Source: Aureimonas sp. AU20 (lineage in GTDB: Bacteria; Pseudomonadota; Alphaproteobacteria; Rhizobiales; Rhizobiaceae). From it: a DNA stretch of 64,000 nucleotides. How positions within the stretch are numbered: position 1 is the first letter of the stretch; each line of letters opens with the position of its first letter. The notes below the pieces were generated by a model. It did not search any database. It saw nothing but the letters and a program-made list of their open reading frames with translations, and was not told the origin of the DNA. Of this stretch, positions 8,193 through 16,069 are shown in pieces. Both the position numbers and the translations under genes were made by a program. The stretch lies in assembly GCF_001442755.1 (NCBI RefSeq), contig NZ_CP006368.1, positions 124,001 through 188,000 of the forward strand. Reading direction: 5' to 3'.

Positions 8193-11100
8193 GCGGGCCT
8201 TCCTCTCCCGGCCGCCTCCGGCGCTTCCTCGCCCATCCGCTCACCTGGATCACGGTCGCAGCGCTCGTCGCCGCCGCTCTCGTCTGGTTCGTCGCGCCGC
8301 TTCTCGCCTTCGGCGACATCCGCCCGCTCGGCGACGCGACACCGCGTCTCGCCCTTCTTTTGGGAATCGTGCTCGCCTGGGGTGTCGCGGCGGCAGTGCT
8401 GGGATGGCGCAAGGGGCGGGAGGACCAGCGCCTCGTTTCGGCCCTCAGGGTGCAGCAGGTGGAGAGCCACGCCAACCAGGATCGGCACCGGTCCGAGGTC
8501 GAGCGCCGCTTCGCCCTGATCCGTCGCAAGACCGACGAGACGCTGGCCCGGCTCGGGCGCGATGGCGGCCGGGGCCGCATCGGACGGCGCGCCTTTCGCC
8601 TGCCCTGGTATCTCGTCATCGGGCCGGAGGCGTCCGGCAAGACGGCGCTGTTGCTCAACGCCGATCTCAGCCTTCCCTTCGGCCCGCCGCAGGGCGCGGG
8701 CGGCCCGACGGAGGATGTCGACTTCCTGTTTGCAGAGAACGCCGTGTTCCTGGATCTGGCCGGCCGCCTGACCGGGGCGGGGGGCGAGGTGGCGGACGGT
8801 CAGGTCTGGTTGCGGCTGCTGGACCTCGTGCGGCGGCTGCGCCGTCGCCAGCCCGCCTGCGGGATCGTTCTCGTGCTCGATGCGGCGAATTTTTCGCGAA
8901 TGGGCGAGGAGGCGCGACGCTCGCTCGCCAAGACGCTGCGGCTGCGGCTGGACGAAGCCGGCGAGCGGTTTCGGGCCCGGCCGCCCGTCTATCTCGTCTT
9001 CTCCAAGCTCGATCGGCTTCTCGGCTTCTCCGCCTTTTTCGAGACCACCGACCGCAGCGAGCGCGAGGCGGTCTGGGGCATGCCCTTCCTCGCCTCGGAG
9101 GACGAGCGCGAATTCACGCCGGACGAGCGGTTCCGCATCGGCTTCGCGGAGTTGGCGCGACGGGCGGCCGAATGGCGCCTGCCGCGCCTTCAGGAGGAGC
9201 CCGACGCCAGACGCCGTGCCCTTGTCTACGAGTTTCCCGAGCAGTTCGCCGCGTTGGGCGATCTGGCCGCACCCTTCGTCCAGATCCTCGCGGTGCCGCA
9301 TCGATTCGACCGTCCGCCCTATCTGCGCGGCGTGTTCTTCGCCTCGGCCCGGCAGGGCGGGCCGGTGATCGATCTCGTCGGCCTGGCGGCGGGCGAGGGC
9401 TTCGCCGCGCCGTCCGGCCTGCCGCGCCCCGGCGAGCCCGACCCCACCCGGTCACGGCCCTTCTTCCTGCACGAACTCCTGGCCTCGCTGGCACCCGGTG
9501 AAGCGCTGCGTGGCGGCCTGTCCGCGACGGCACGGCGCGTCACGCAAAGCTGGCAAATGGTGGCGGCCGCCCTTCTCGTTCTCCTGGCGCTCGGCCTGAC
9601 CGCCCATTGGATCGCCCGCCATCAGGCGGCCTCCGCCTATGCGCAATCAATGCAAAACGACGCGGCCGCTTTGCGGGATCGGTTGTCGGGCACGCGGTTC
9701 GGCCCCCGTCTACCGCCTTTCCTCGATATCCTTCCGACGCTGAACGGCTTGCGCACGCTGGAAGGGCGCGAACCCGGGAAGGAGGCGGAGCGCGTCGCCG
9801 ATGTGCCCATGCTTCAGAGCGAGGCCGGGCGCGCCTATGCGACAGGCCTCGACCGGCTCTTCATGCCCTATCTCACCGAGGGGCTGCAGGCGACCCTGGC
9901 GAGCGAAGCGACCAGCGCGGCCGATCTCTATCGGGGTCTCAAGCTCTATCTGGCGCTGTCGGGCCAGCGGCCGCTCGATACGCTCGACCTGCCGCACCTT
10001 GGCGCATGGCTGGCCCAGGTCTGGTTGCCCAGCTATTCCGAAGCGGACCGGGCCGCCTTCGCAGCGCATGTCGCAGCGCTCGGCAGCCATGACGTCGCAT
10101 CCCGATCCGCAGACGCTTCCCTCGTCGCCGACACGCGGCGGCGCATCGCCGCCTACACGCTGTCGCAACTGGCCCTCGATCTCGCGAAGGCGCGTCCCGA
10201 GGTCGCGGCGCTCGCCCCCTGGCGGCCGAGCGACCATGCCGGTCCTTCGGGACCGCTCGCCTTGGCGAGGCTAGACGGCGGCTCGCTCTGGGACGGGCTC
10301 CCGGCCTTCTTCACCGCTGGTGCGTTCCGGACCGTGGCCTTGCCGGCGCTGCAAGCCGGGGCCGCGGAAATCGAGCGTGACGCCTGGGTGCTGGGGTCGA
10401 GCGATGGCACGGCCTCGCGCGACATTCTCGACGGCACGCTCGGCCTTTATTCCGCCGAGGCGATCCGCCTGTGGGATGGGCTCCTGTCCGACCTGACGGT
10501 CCGCCCCATGCCGACGGCCGCCGATGGCGCCCGGCTCCTGTCGCTTCTCGTCACCGCACCCTCGCCCGTCACCGACCTCCTGGCAGCGGTCGCGATGGAG
10601 ACCGACTTCTCGCCCCCGGCGGCGCAGGCCGCCGTGGCGGGCGCCGTCGCCTCCGCCCTGGCACCGGCCGCCGCTTCGCTCGGCCTTGCCGCGCCTGTCG
10701 ATCCCGGCCGCGCCGTCACTGAGGCTTTCGCTTCGCTGCGCCGGGCGACATCCGCGGCGGAGGGAAGCGCCTCCCAGGTGGCCGGCGTTCTGGCGGCCTT
10801 CGAGCCGCTCTACCGCCAGCTCAACCACATCGCCAAGGGCGGCAACGTTCTCGAACTCGGCACCGAGCCGCAGACTGTGTCCGCACAGATCGACCTTCTC
10901 GTCGCGGCTCTTCCGCCCTCGCTGCAACCGTTCTTCAAACGTCTGCAAACCGCCGCCATGGATCTGATTCAGGGCGCGTCGGGCGAGCGGCTGCGCGAGG
11001 TCTGGAACACGACGGTCCTGCCGGCCTGCGAAGCGGCGACGGTCGATCGCTTTCCGTTCAGCGCGCGCGCCGCCCGGGACACGCCGTTCGAGGATTTCAA

Positions 11101-11683
11101 GTCGGTCTTCGGTCCTCAGGGGCAGATTGCCAGCTTTCGCGACGCCTATCTGAAGCCCCTGATCGACACCAGCGCGCGACCCTGGGCATGGCGGCCGGGG
11201 CGCCCGGCGGATCTGTCGATCGACGAGACGGCGTTGAAGGGTTTCGAGCAGGCGGACGCCATCACGCAGGCTTTCTTTCCCGGAGGCGAAGGCCCAGCCG
11301 CCCGGTTCTCTCTCTTGCCCATCAGTCTTGATCCGAAGGCTCAGGCCGCGCGCTTCGATATCGGCGGCCAAACCCTGCGGTTCGCCCATGGGCCGGCGGT
11401 GCCGGTCAGCGCGCAGTGGCCCCCGGCTTCGCCCAATGCGCCGGCTGCCTTGACCATGACGCCGGAAATCGACGGCGCCCGCAACATGGCGATGGGCGAG
11501 GGGCCATGGGCTCTGTTTCGTCTGGTGGACCAAGCCGTCTCCCGCCGTCTCGTTGACGGCAACGCGCTCCTTGCCAGCTTTTCCCTCTCCGGTCGCAGCT
11601 TCGTCGTCAAGTTGACGCCGGCCAGCACTCGCAATCCGTTCGAGCTGAAAATGCTCGACAACTTTCGTTGTCCGCGTCTTTAA
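8189..11683 (+). CDS. tssM: T6SS membrane-complex protein TssM (IcmF/VasK)
   Basis: An 1,164-residue protein of full TssM length. N-terminal membrane segments (WITVAALVAAALVWFVAPLL and LALLLGIVLAWGVAAAVLGW) are followed by a cytoplasmic NTPase domain with Walker A GPEASGKTALLLN near residue 155 and VFSKLDRLLGF (NKxD-like), a third membrane segment (MVAAALLVLLALGLTAHW) near residue 455, and a long periplasmic region ending in a TssM C-terminal beta domain (GPWALFRLVDQA, FVVKLTPASTRNPFELKMLDNFRCP). ATG 8189 was chosen because GGGAGGA lies 9 bp upstream and the start overlaps the previous stop. It forms the trans-envelope channel with TssJ and TssL. Confidence 0.95.
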   Translation: MSGPSSPGRLRRFLAHPLTWITVAALVAAALVWFVAPLLAFGDIRPLGDATPRLALLLGIVLAWGVAAAVLGWRKGREDQRLVSALRVQQVESHANQDRHRSEVERRFALIRRKTDETLARLGRDGGRGRIGRRAFRLPWYLVIGPEASGKTALLLNADLSLPFGPPQGAGGPTEDVDFLFAENAVFLDLAGRLTGAGGEVADGQVWLRLLDLVRRLRRRQPACGIVLVLDAANFSRMGEEARRSLAKTLRLRLDEAGERFRARPPVYLVFSKLDRLLGFSAFFETTDRSEREAVWGMPFLASEDEREFTPDERFRIGFAELARRAAEWRLPRLQEEPDARRRALVYEFPEQFAALGDLAAPFVQILAVPHRFDRPPYLRGVFFASARQGGPVIDLVGLAAGEGFAAPSGLPRPGEPDPTRSRPFFLHELLASLAPGEALRGGLSATARRVTQSWQMVAAALLVLLALGLTAHWIARHQAASAYAQSMQNDAAALRDRLSGTRFGPRLPPFLDILPTLNGLRTLEGREPGKEAERVADVPMLQSEAGRAYATGLDRLFMPYLTEGLQATLASEATSAADLYRGLKLYLALSGQRPLDTLDLPHLGAWLAQVWLPSYSEADRAAFAAHVAALGSHDVASRSADASLVADTRRRIAAYTLSQLALDLAKARPEVAALAPWRPSDHAGPSGPLALARLDGGSLWDGLPAFFTAGAFRTVALPALQAGAAEIERDAWVLGSSDGTASRDILDGTLGLYSAEAIRLWDGLLSDLTVRPMPTAADGARLLSLLVTAPSPVTDLLAAVAMETDFSPPAAQAAVAGAVASALAPAAASLGLAAPVDPGRAVTEAFASLRRATSAAEGSASQVAGVLAAFEPLYRQLNHIAKGGNVLELGTEPQTVSAQIDLLVAALPPSLQPFFKRLQTAAMDLIQGASGERLREVWNTTVLPACEAATVDRFPFSARAARDTPFEDFKSVFGPQGQIASFRDAYLKPLIDTSARPWAWRPGRPADLSIDETALKGFEQADAITQAFFPGGEGPAARFSLLPISLDPKAQAARFDIGGQTLRFAHGPAVPVSAQWPPASPNAPAALTMTPEIDGARNMAMGEGPWALFRLVDQAVSRRLVDGNALLASFSLSGRSFVVKLTPASTRNPFELKMLDNFRCPRL

Positions 11684-12242
11684 AATTTTCGAGCTCTGGC
11701 TTGGAGAGGTCGTCTTGTTCGCCGTTCCACGATGGGCGCAATCATTGATGTCGACGCCGACGGGGATCTGATCGCCACGGCTGACAGCACCCTTCATCTC
11801 GCCCAGAAACGAGGTCGCAACCGTTTCATGGTGGAGAAAGGGGCGTCCGATCTGGCGCGAAACGGCGCCTGGCGGGAGGCAGGTGTAGAGCCTGCATCCA
11901 GAAAAACCCAACGAATCCGAGGTGTTTCAGCAGATTGGAGCTTCTGTCATCGTAGCGACCCTTGTTCTCGCATTGTAGTCGCCTCGGCGTGCTCGGAGGA
12001 TCGAAACGCCCCGATCGACTTACCCGAGGAACACTCAGGTTCGCCTTTGTCTCCATCGCGCCTCCAACCTATGCGCTTAGCGCATGCCGCCGCTGCGAGC
12101 CGCCGATAGCGAAGCGGCGCAGGGCTCCCCTTCAAGCTTTGCGCTCCTCATCTTTGCTGACGGAGCCTATGGTCCGGTCATCGAAAGAAAACGATTACGC
12201 CGGCCGCCACCGACGAGAGGCCGGACCCGAAAGGAAACTCCC
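11684..12242 (+). other. 559-bp gap without a supportable gene
   Basis: Between tssM and the DUF1127 gene no reading frame resembles a known protein. A minus-strand frame (11826-12056) contains KGRYDDRSSN followed by LGFVGFFW, faintly like the end of an IS5-type transposase, but too weak to call. The last 80 bp presumably hold the promoter and RBS of the DUF1127 gene. Confidence 0.5.
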
Positions 12243-12386
12243 ATGAACATCGCTCGCTCCTTCAACGCCTGGCGCCAGTATCGCAACACGGCCACCAAGC
12301 TGAACCGCCTGTCGCAGCGCGAACTCTCCGACCTCGGCATCTCGCGCTCCGAGATCCCGGCTCTCGCCCGCCAGTCGGTGCGCTAA
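12243..12386 (+). CDS. DUF1127 small regulatory-type protein
   Basis: A 47-residue basic protein, MNIARSFNAWRQYRNT..., with the DUF1127 signature LNRLSQRELSDLGISRSEI. These proteins are abundant in alphaproteobacteria. Some members (the CcaF1 type in Rhodobacter, small DUF1127 proteins in Agrobacterium) act in RNA turnover and nutrient or stress adaptation; the role here is not known. I start at ATG 12243, preceded by AAGGAAA. A strong intrinsic terminator follows 150 bp downstream. Confidence 0.85.
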   Translation: MNIARSFNAWRQYRNTATKLNRLSQRELSDLGISRSEIPALARQSVR

Positions 12387-12534
12387 GCTTCTGGTTTTGT
12401 CGCATTGTCCGACGGCAAAGCGTATCCGCTTTGCCTGGAAATGCTCTGACCCATTCCCCATCCGTCCCGGCCGGTCCTCCCCCGGTCGCGACGTGAGAGC
12501 CGAACGGTTCCTCCCAACCTTCGGCTTCCCCATG

Positions 12535-12571
12535 ACGCCCTTGCCGGTCCTCCCCCGGCAGGGGCGTTTTT
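12535..12571 (+). terminator. Rho-independent terminator after the DUF1127 gene
   Basis: ACGCCC-T-TGCCGG pairs with CCGGCA-G-GGGCGT across a six-base loop, and the stem runs into TTTTT. It ends plus-strand transcription just before the convergent oxidoreductase gene. Confidence 0.85.
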
Positions 12572-12581
12572 CGTTTGCGGC

Positions 12582-13754
12582 TCAGGCGTAATCGACCCAA
12601 ACGCCGCCCCGGTCCGCCGAGCGCACGCAAGCTTCCACCCAGCGCACGCCTTCGACCCCGGCCCGAATGTCGGGATAGCGCAGGCCCGCGAGGCGATCGG
12701 CGTCCCCTTGGTCGGTCGCTTCCATCGCGATGGCGAAGCGGGCATAGAGGTTGGCCCAGGCTTCGAAGAGACCTTCGGGATGGCCCGCGCCGATGCGGTC
12801 GTCCGCCAGGGCGGCCGGATGGAGATAGGGCATGCCGCGCTCGATGATCCGCGCCGGTTCGCCCTGAACCTCGAAGGAGAGCTGGTTCGGGCGCTCGTCC
12901 CACCACTCGATGCTGGCCCGCGAGCCGACGATGCGGACCTTCTGCCCGTGCATGGAGCCGGCGTTCACCGCGCTCGACCAGACCGTGCCGAAGGCGCCGT
13001 TGTCGTATTCCATCAGTGTCACCGCGTTGTCCTCCAGCGGCGCGCGGCTCCGGACGAAGCTTTGCCGGGCGCAGAGAAGCCGCTTCACCTTCAGATGCGG
13101 CAGGATCACCTCTGAAATGTAGAGCGGATGCGTGCCGACGTCGCCGAGCACATAGCTCGGCCCCGCGAAGGCCGGCGTCACGCGCCAGCGGGTGGCCGGG
13201 TTGGTTTCTTCCACGGCATCGGAGTGGAAGCCGTGGGCGAACTGGAGATTGACGATCCGGATCTCGCCAAGCTCGCCCGCCGCGACCATGGCCCTCGCCT
13301 GCTCGATGAGCTGGTGCCCGGCATAGCCATAGGTCACGCCGACGATCTTGCGCCTGGCAATCGAGAGCCGTTCCAATTCTTCGGCTTCGGCGAGCGTGAA
13401 GCAGAGCGGCTTCTCGCAGACGACATGGAGCCCATGCGCCAGTGCGGCCTTGGCGATGGGATAGTGGGTGTTGTTCGGCGTCGCGATCGAGACGGCCTGG
13501 ATACCGTCCGGCAGCAGGGCTTCGGCGGCGAACATCGCGGCGTAGTCGGAATAGCAGCGGCGGGACTCGAGCCCGAGCTCGACGCCGAAGTTTCGCCCGC
13601 GCTCGGGATCGAGATCGAAGGCGCCGGCCACGAGGTCGAAGGTCCGATCGCGAAGCGCGGCCGATCGGTGGATATAGCCGATCTGGCTGCCCCGCCCCCC
13701 GCCCACCATCGCCCAGCGGATCGGGGCCGCCGTCCTGCGTTCGCCATTGATCAT
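12582..13754 (-). CDS. Gfo/Idh/MocA-family NAD(P)-dependent oxidoreductase
   Basis: A 390-residue protein. The N-terminal Rossmann fold begins WAMVGGGRGSQIGYIHR, and the family motif EKP is present in VVCEKPLCFT near residue 130. The C-terminal substrate domain contains GDVGTHPLYIS, with the His used in catalysis by inositol- and glucose-fructose-type dehydrogenases. Members oxidise or reduce sugars, inositols and related polyols. The gene lies 13 bp downstream of a TIM-barrel isomerase on the same strand and divergent from a LacI-type regulator, which suggests a small catabolic operon for a cyclic polyol or sugar. The exact substrate cannot be read from the sequence. Confidence 0.88.
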   Translation of the reverse strand: MINGERRTAAPIRWAMVGGGRGSQIGYIHRSAALRDRTFDLVAGAFDLDPERGRNFGVELGLESRRCYSDYAAMFAAEALLPDGIQAVSIATPNNTHYPIAKAALAHGLHVVCEKPLCFTLAEAEELERLSIARRKIVGVTYGYAGHQLIEQARAMVAAGELGEIRIVNLQFAHGFHSDAVEETNPATRWRVTPAFAGPSYVLGDVGTHPLYISEVILPHLKVKRLLCARQSFVRSRAPLEDNAVTLMEYDNGAFGTVWSSAVNAGSMHGQKVRIVGSRASIEWWDERPNQLSFEVQGEPARIIERGMPYLHPAALADDRIGAGHPEGLFEAWANLYARFAIAMEATDQGDADRLAGLRYPDIRAGVEGVRWVEACVRSADRGGVWVDYA

Positions 13755-13767
13755 CGCTCGTCCTCCC

Positions 13768-14691
13768 TTAAAAATCGACGCTCGTCAGATAGTCCCGGCT
13801 CGCCTTGACGTCGGCGAGACTGCCGCCGGCATGGCGCGGGTCGCGCTCCTGCTCGACCGTGATGAAGCCGGCATAGCCGAGGCGCGTGAGAACCGATCGG
13901 ATGGCGGGATAGTCGATCGCGCCGCGACCGATCGGGCACATCACGCCCTGCGCGCAGGCCTCGAAGAAGCGGATGCGCTGGCCCATGACGCGGTCGAACA
14001 CCGCGCGGTCGATATCCTTGAAATGGAGATAGTCGAGCCGGTCGGCGTAGCGCTCCAGTGTCTGCGCCGGGTCCATGCCGGCATAATAGAGGTGGCCGGT
14101 GTCGAGGCAGAAGCCGGCCACGTCTTTGGGAATGTCCCTTGCCATGCGCGCGATTTCGTCTTCGAATTCGATAAAGCCGCCGGCATGGGGATGGATCACC
14201 GCGCGCACGCCGTGGCGCTCGCGCGCGAGGTCGGCAATCGCCCGAATGTTGGCGACCATGCCGGCCCAGGCCTCCTCCGAAAGGCGCGGCGCCCGGTCCG
14301 AATGGCCGGCGGCATAGTCGCGCTCGTCGTGCCCCCAGTCCATAACGGTGAGGTAGGGCGCGGGAAAGCGCTGGCCCGGCGCCTGGGGCGGGGGCGGCAG
14401 GCGGGTGATCAGGGCGCAGATCTCGTCGGTCTGCCGAAGCAGGTTGTCGCGGTTTCCGGGCGAGATGAGATCGTCGAAGATCGTGCCGGCCACGATGAAG
14501 AGGCTCCGGCTGCGAAGAGCTTCGGAGACGCGCATCTGGTCCAGCGGCACATAGCCGTAGGGACCGAGCTCCAGCCCGCCATAGCCCGCGGCCGCGGCCT
14601 CGTCCAACACCTGCGTCCAGGGCGGCAGGTTGGGATTGGCGACATCGTCGACGCCCCAGCAGCAGGGCGCGGTCGTGATGGTGATCGTCAT
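13768..14691 (-). CDS. Sugar phosphate isomerase/epimerase-like TIM-barrel protein
   Basis: A 307-residue AP-endonuclease-2/xylose-isomerase-like barrel. Typical features are AAAAGYGGLELGPYGY near the N-terminus, AVIHPHAGGFIE, FCLDTGHLYYAG and LHFKDID, which supply the metal-binding Glu, His and Asp residues, and a final FITVEQERDP. IolE-type inosose dehydratases and hydroxypyruvate or ketose epimerases share this pattern. It is first in the two-gene minus-strand operon with the Gfo/Idh/MocA enzyme, and its promoter region is shared with the divergent LacI-type gene. Confidence 0.85.
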   Translation of the reverse strand: MTITITTAPCCWGVDDVANPNLPPWTQVLDEAAAAGYGGLELGPYGYVPLDQMRVSEALRSRSLFIVAGTIFDDLISPGNRDNLLRQTDEICALITRLPPPPQAPGQRFPAPYLTVMDWGHDERDYAAGHSDRAPRLSEEAWAGMVANIRAIADLARERHGVRAVIHPHAGGFIEFEDEIARMARDIPKDVAGFCLDTGHLYYAGMDPAQTLERYADRLDYLHFKDIDRAVFDRVMGQRIRFFEACAQGVMCPIGRGAIDYPAIRSVLTRLGYAGFITVEQERDPRHAGGSLADVKASRDYLTSVDF

Positions 14692-14714
14692 GCGGATGCC
14701 TCCTCCCGGCCTCC

Positions 14715-14732
14715 TTGCATAAGCCGGTGCAA
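14715..14732. promoter_or_regulatory. Candidate operator 1 for the LacI-type regulator
   Basis: TTGCA-N8-TGCAA is an 18-bp inverted repeat in the divergent region between the isomerase gene and the LacI-type gene. It lies 24 bp upstream of the isomerase start. Its centre is 39 bp from that of the second palindrome. Binding is inferred from position and symmetry. Confidence 0.45.
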
Positions 14733-14753
14733 GCCTCTTCCGTCAGCGTGGAT

Positions 14754-14771
14754 TTGATGGGATTCCATCAA
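14754..14771. promoter_or_regulatory. Candidate operator 2 overlapping the LacI-type gene's RBS
   Basis: TTGATGG-GATT-CCATCAA is a perfect 7-bp inverted repeat with a 4-bp spacer. It ends against the AGGAGG Shine-Dalgarno sequence of the regulator gene, so a bound repressor would block both genes' expression, including its own. Confidence 0.5.
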
Positions 14772-14784
14772 GGAGGGATGCATC

Positions 14785-15798
14785 ATGGCGCGCAAGACGA
14801 CGATGACGGACGTGGCGCGGGCGGCGGGGGTCTCGCCGGCGACGGTCGACCGCGTCCTCAACCGGCGCGGCGGCGTCGACGCCGCCAAGGAGGCGCGGGT
14901 TCTGGCCGCCGCGCGCCGGCTGGGGCTCGACCGCGCGCTGTCCTTTCGGCCGCACAGGATGCTGCGGGTCGCCGTGCTGATCCAGGCGCCGCGCAATCCG
15001 TTCCACGCCGCGCTGCGCGAGGGGATTGAGACGGCGGCGCGCCTCCATGCCGACCTCAACATCCAGTTCCTCGTCCACCATATCGACCCGAACGACCCCA
15101 AGGCGATCGTCGCGCTTCTCGCCCGGCAGGGAGCGAAGGCCGATGGGCTCATTCTCACGCTGCCGGACGAGCCGCGCATCGCGGCGGCGGTCGGGGCGGT
15201 CGCCGCGAGCCGGCCGGTCGTCACGCTGGCGACCGATCTGCCGGCAAGCGGGCGGGCCGCCTATGTCGGGCCGGACGATCGCCGCGCCGGCCGCGTCGCG
15301 GGTGATCTCATGGGCCTGTTTCTCGGTCCGCAAGGCGGACGGGTGCTGCTCATCGCCGGCCGCAGGGACATCGCCGGCCAGCGCGCCCGTGAGAAGGGCT
15401 TTCGGCAGATCCTGGCGGAGCGCCATCCCACGCTCGCCGTCGCGCCCCTCGCGGAAAGCGGCGAGGATGGCGAGCGCGCAGGCCATATCGTGCTGGAAGC
15501 CCTGGCGGCGGACGCGTCCATCCGGGGCGTCTATCATATGTCGGCGGGCGCCCGGCCCGTGGTGGATGCGCTGCGCAAACTCGGTCGCACGGGCGACACC
15601 GCCTTCGTCACCCATGAACTGACGGAGGATCGGCGCGCCCTCCTGCGCGAGCGGGCGATCGCCGCCGTGATCGACCAGCAGCCCGAACTCGAAGCGGGGA
15701 TCGCGGTGGAAACCCTGGCTCGGCTGCTCGGCCGCCTGGAGGGTCCGACTGGCTCCACGGAGACGAAGTTCGTGATTCACATGCCGGAGAACGCCTGA
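14785..15798 (+). CDS. LacI-family transcriptional regulator
   Basis: A 337-residue repressor. The N-terminal LacI helix-turn-helix reads MTDVARAAGVSPATVDRVLNRRGGV, and the hinge follows. Residues 65-330 form a periplasmic-binding-protein-like sensor domain (VAVLIQAPRNPFHAALREGIE, GRVLLIAGRRDIAGQRAREKGF). The D in ATVDRVLN, rather than the usual S, is typical of the subgroup linked to inositol and sugar-acid operons. It is divergent from the isomerase/oxidoreductase pair, with AGGAGG 8 bp before ATG 14785, and probably represses that pair and itself through the two palindromes upstream. The ligand is unknown. Confidence 0.9.
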   Translation: MARKTTMTDVARAAGVSPATVDRVLNRRGGVDAAKEARVLAAARRLGLDRALSFRPHRMLRVAVLIQAPRNPFHAALREGIETAARLHADLNIQFLVHHIDPNDPKAIVALLARQGAKADGLILTLPDEPRIAAAVGAVAASRPVVTLATDLPASGRAAYVGPDDRRAGRVAGDLMGLFLGPQGGRVLLIAGRRDIAGQRAREKGFRQILAERHPTLAVAPLAESGEDGERAGHIVLEALAADASIRGVYHMSAGARPVVDALRKLGRTGDTAFVTHELTEDRRALLRERAIAAVIDQQPELEAGIAVETLARLLGRLEGPTGSTETKFVIHMPENA

Positions 15799-16069
15799 GC
15801 GGTATGCGGACTGAAGCGGCCGCCTGCTGCGGCGTTGCTCCGCGCGGTCGAAGCATCGCAGCGCAAATTCCTATCGCATCGCAGCAATAGATAGGGTGGA
15901 TGGCAGGCGGTTACTGCAAAGCAGGCGATTGAGGAGATAAGTTTCCAAAGGAATGCTGCAAGCCGCTTCGATGGACATAGGATCGGCCAAGTGCAAGACT
16001 TTGCTTGGGATGGAAACGGGACGGCCGACCGACGATCGAGGGCGGTGCTGGACGTCGGAAAAGGTCGTC

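Noticed and set aside
10271..11911. 546-codon minus-strand frame opposite tssM
   Set aside because: Antisense to a conserved gene and without any recognisable domain.
11826..12056. Possible IS5-type transposase end on the minus strand (KGRYDDRSSN, LGFVGFFW)
   Set aside because: Only a short, imperfect resemblance, with no catalytic residues or terminal repeats. The case at 34778-35165 is far stronger.
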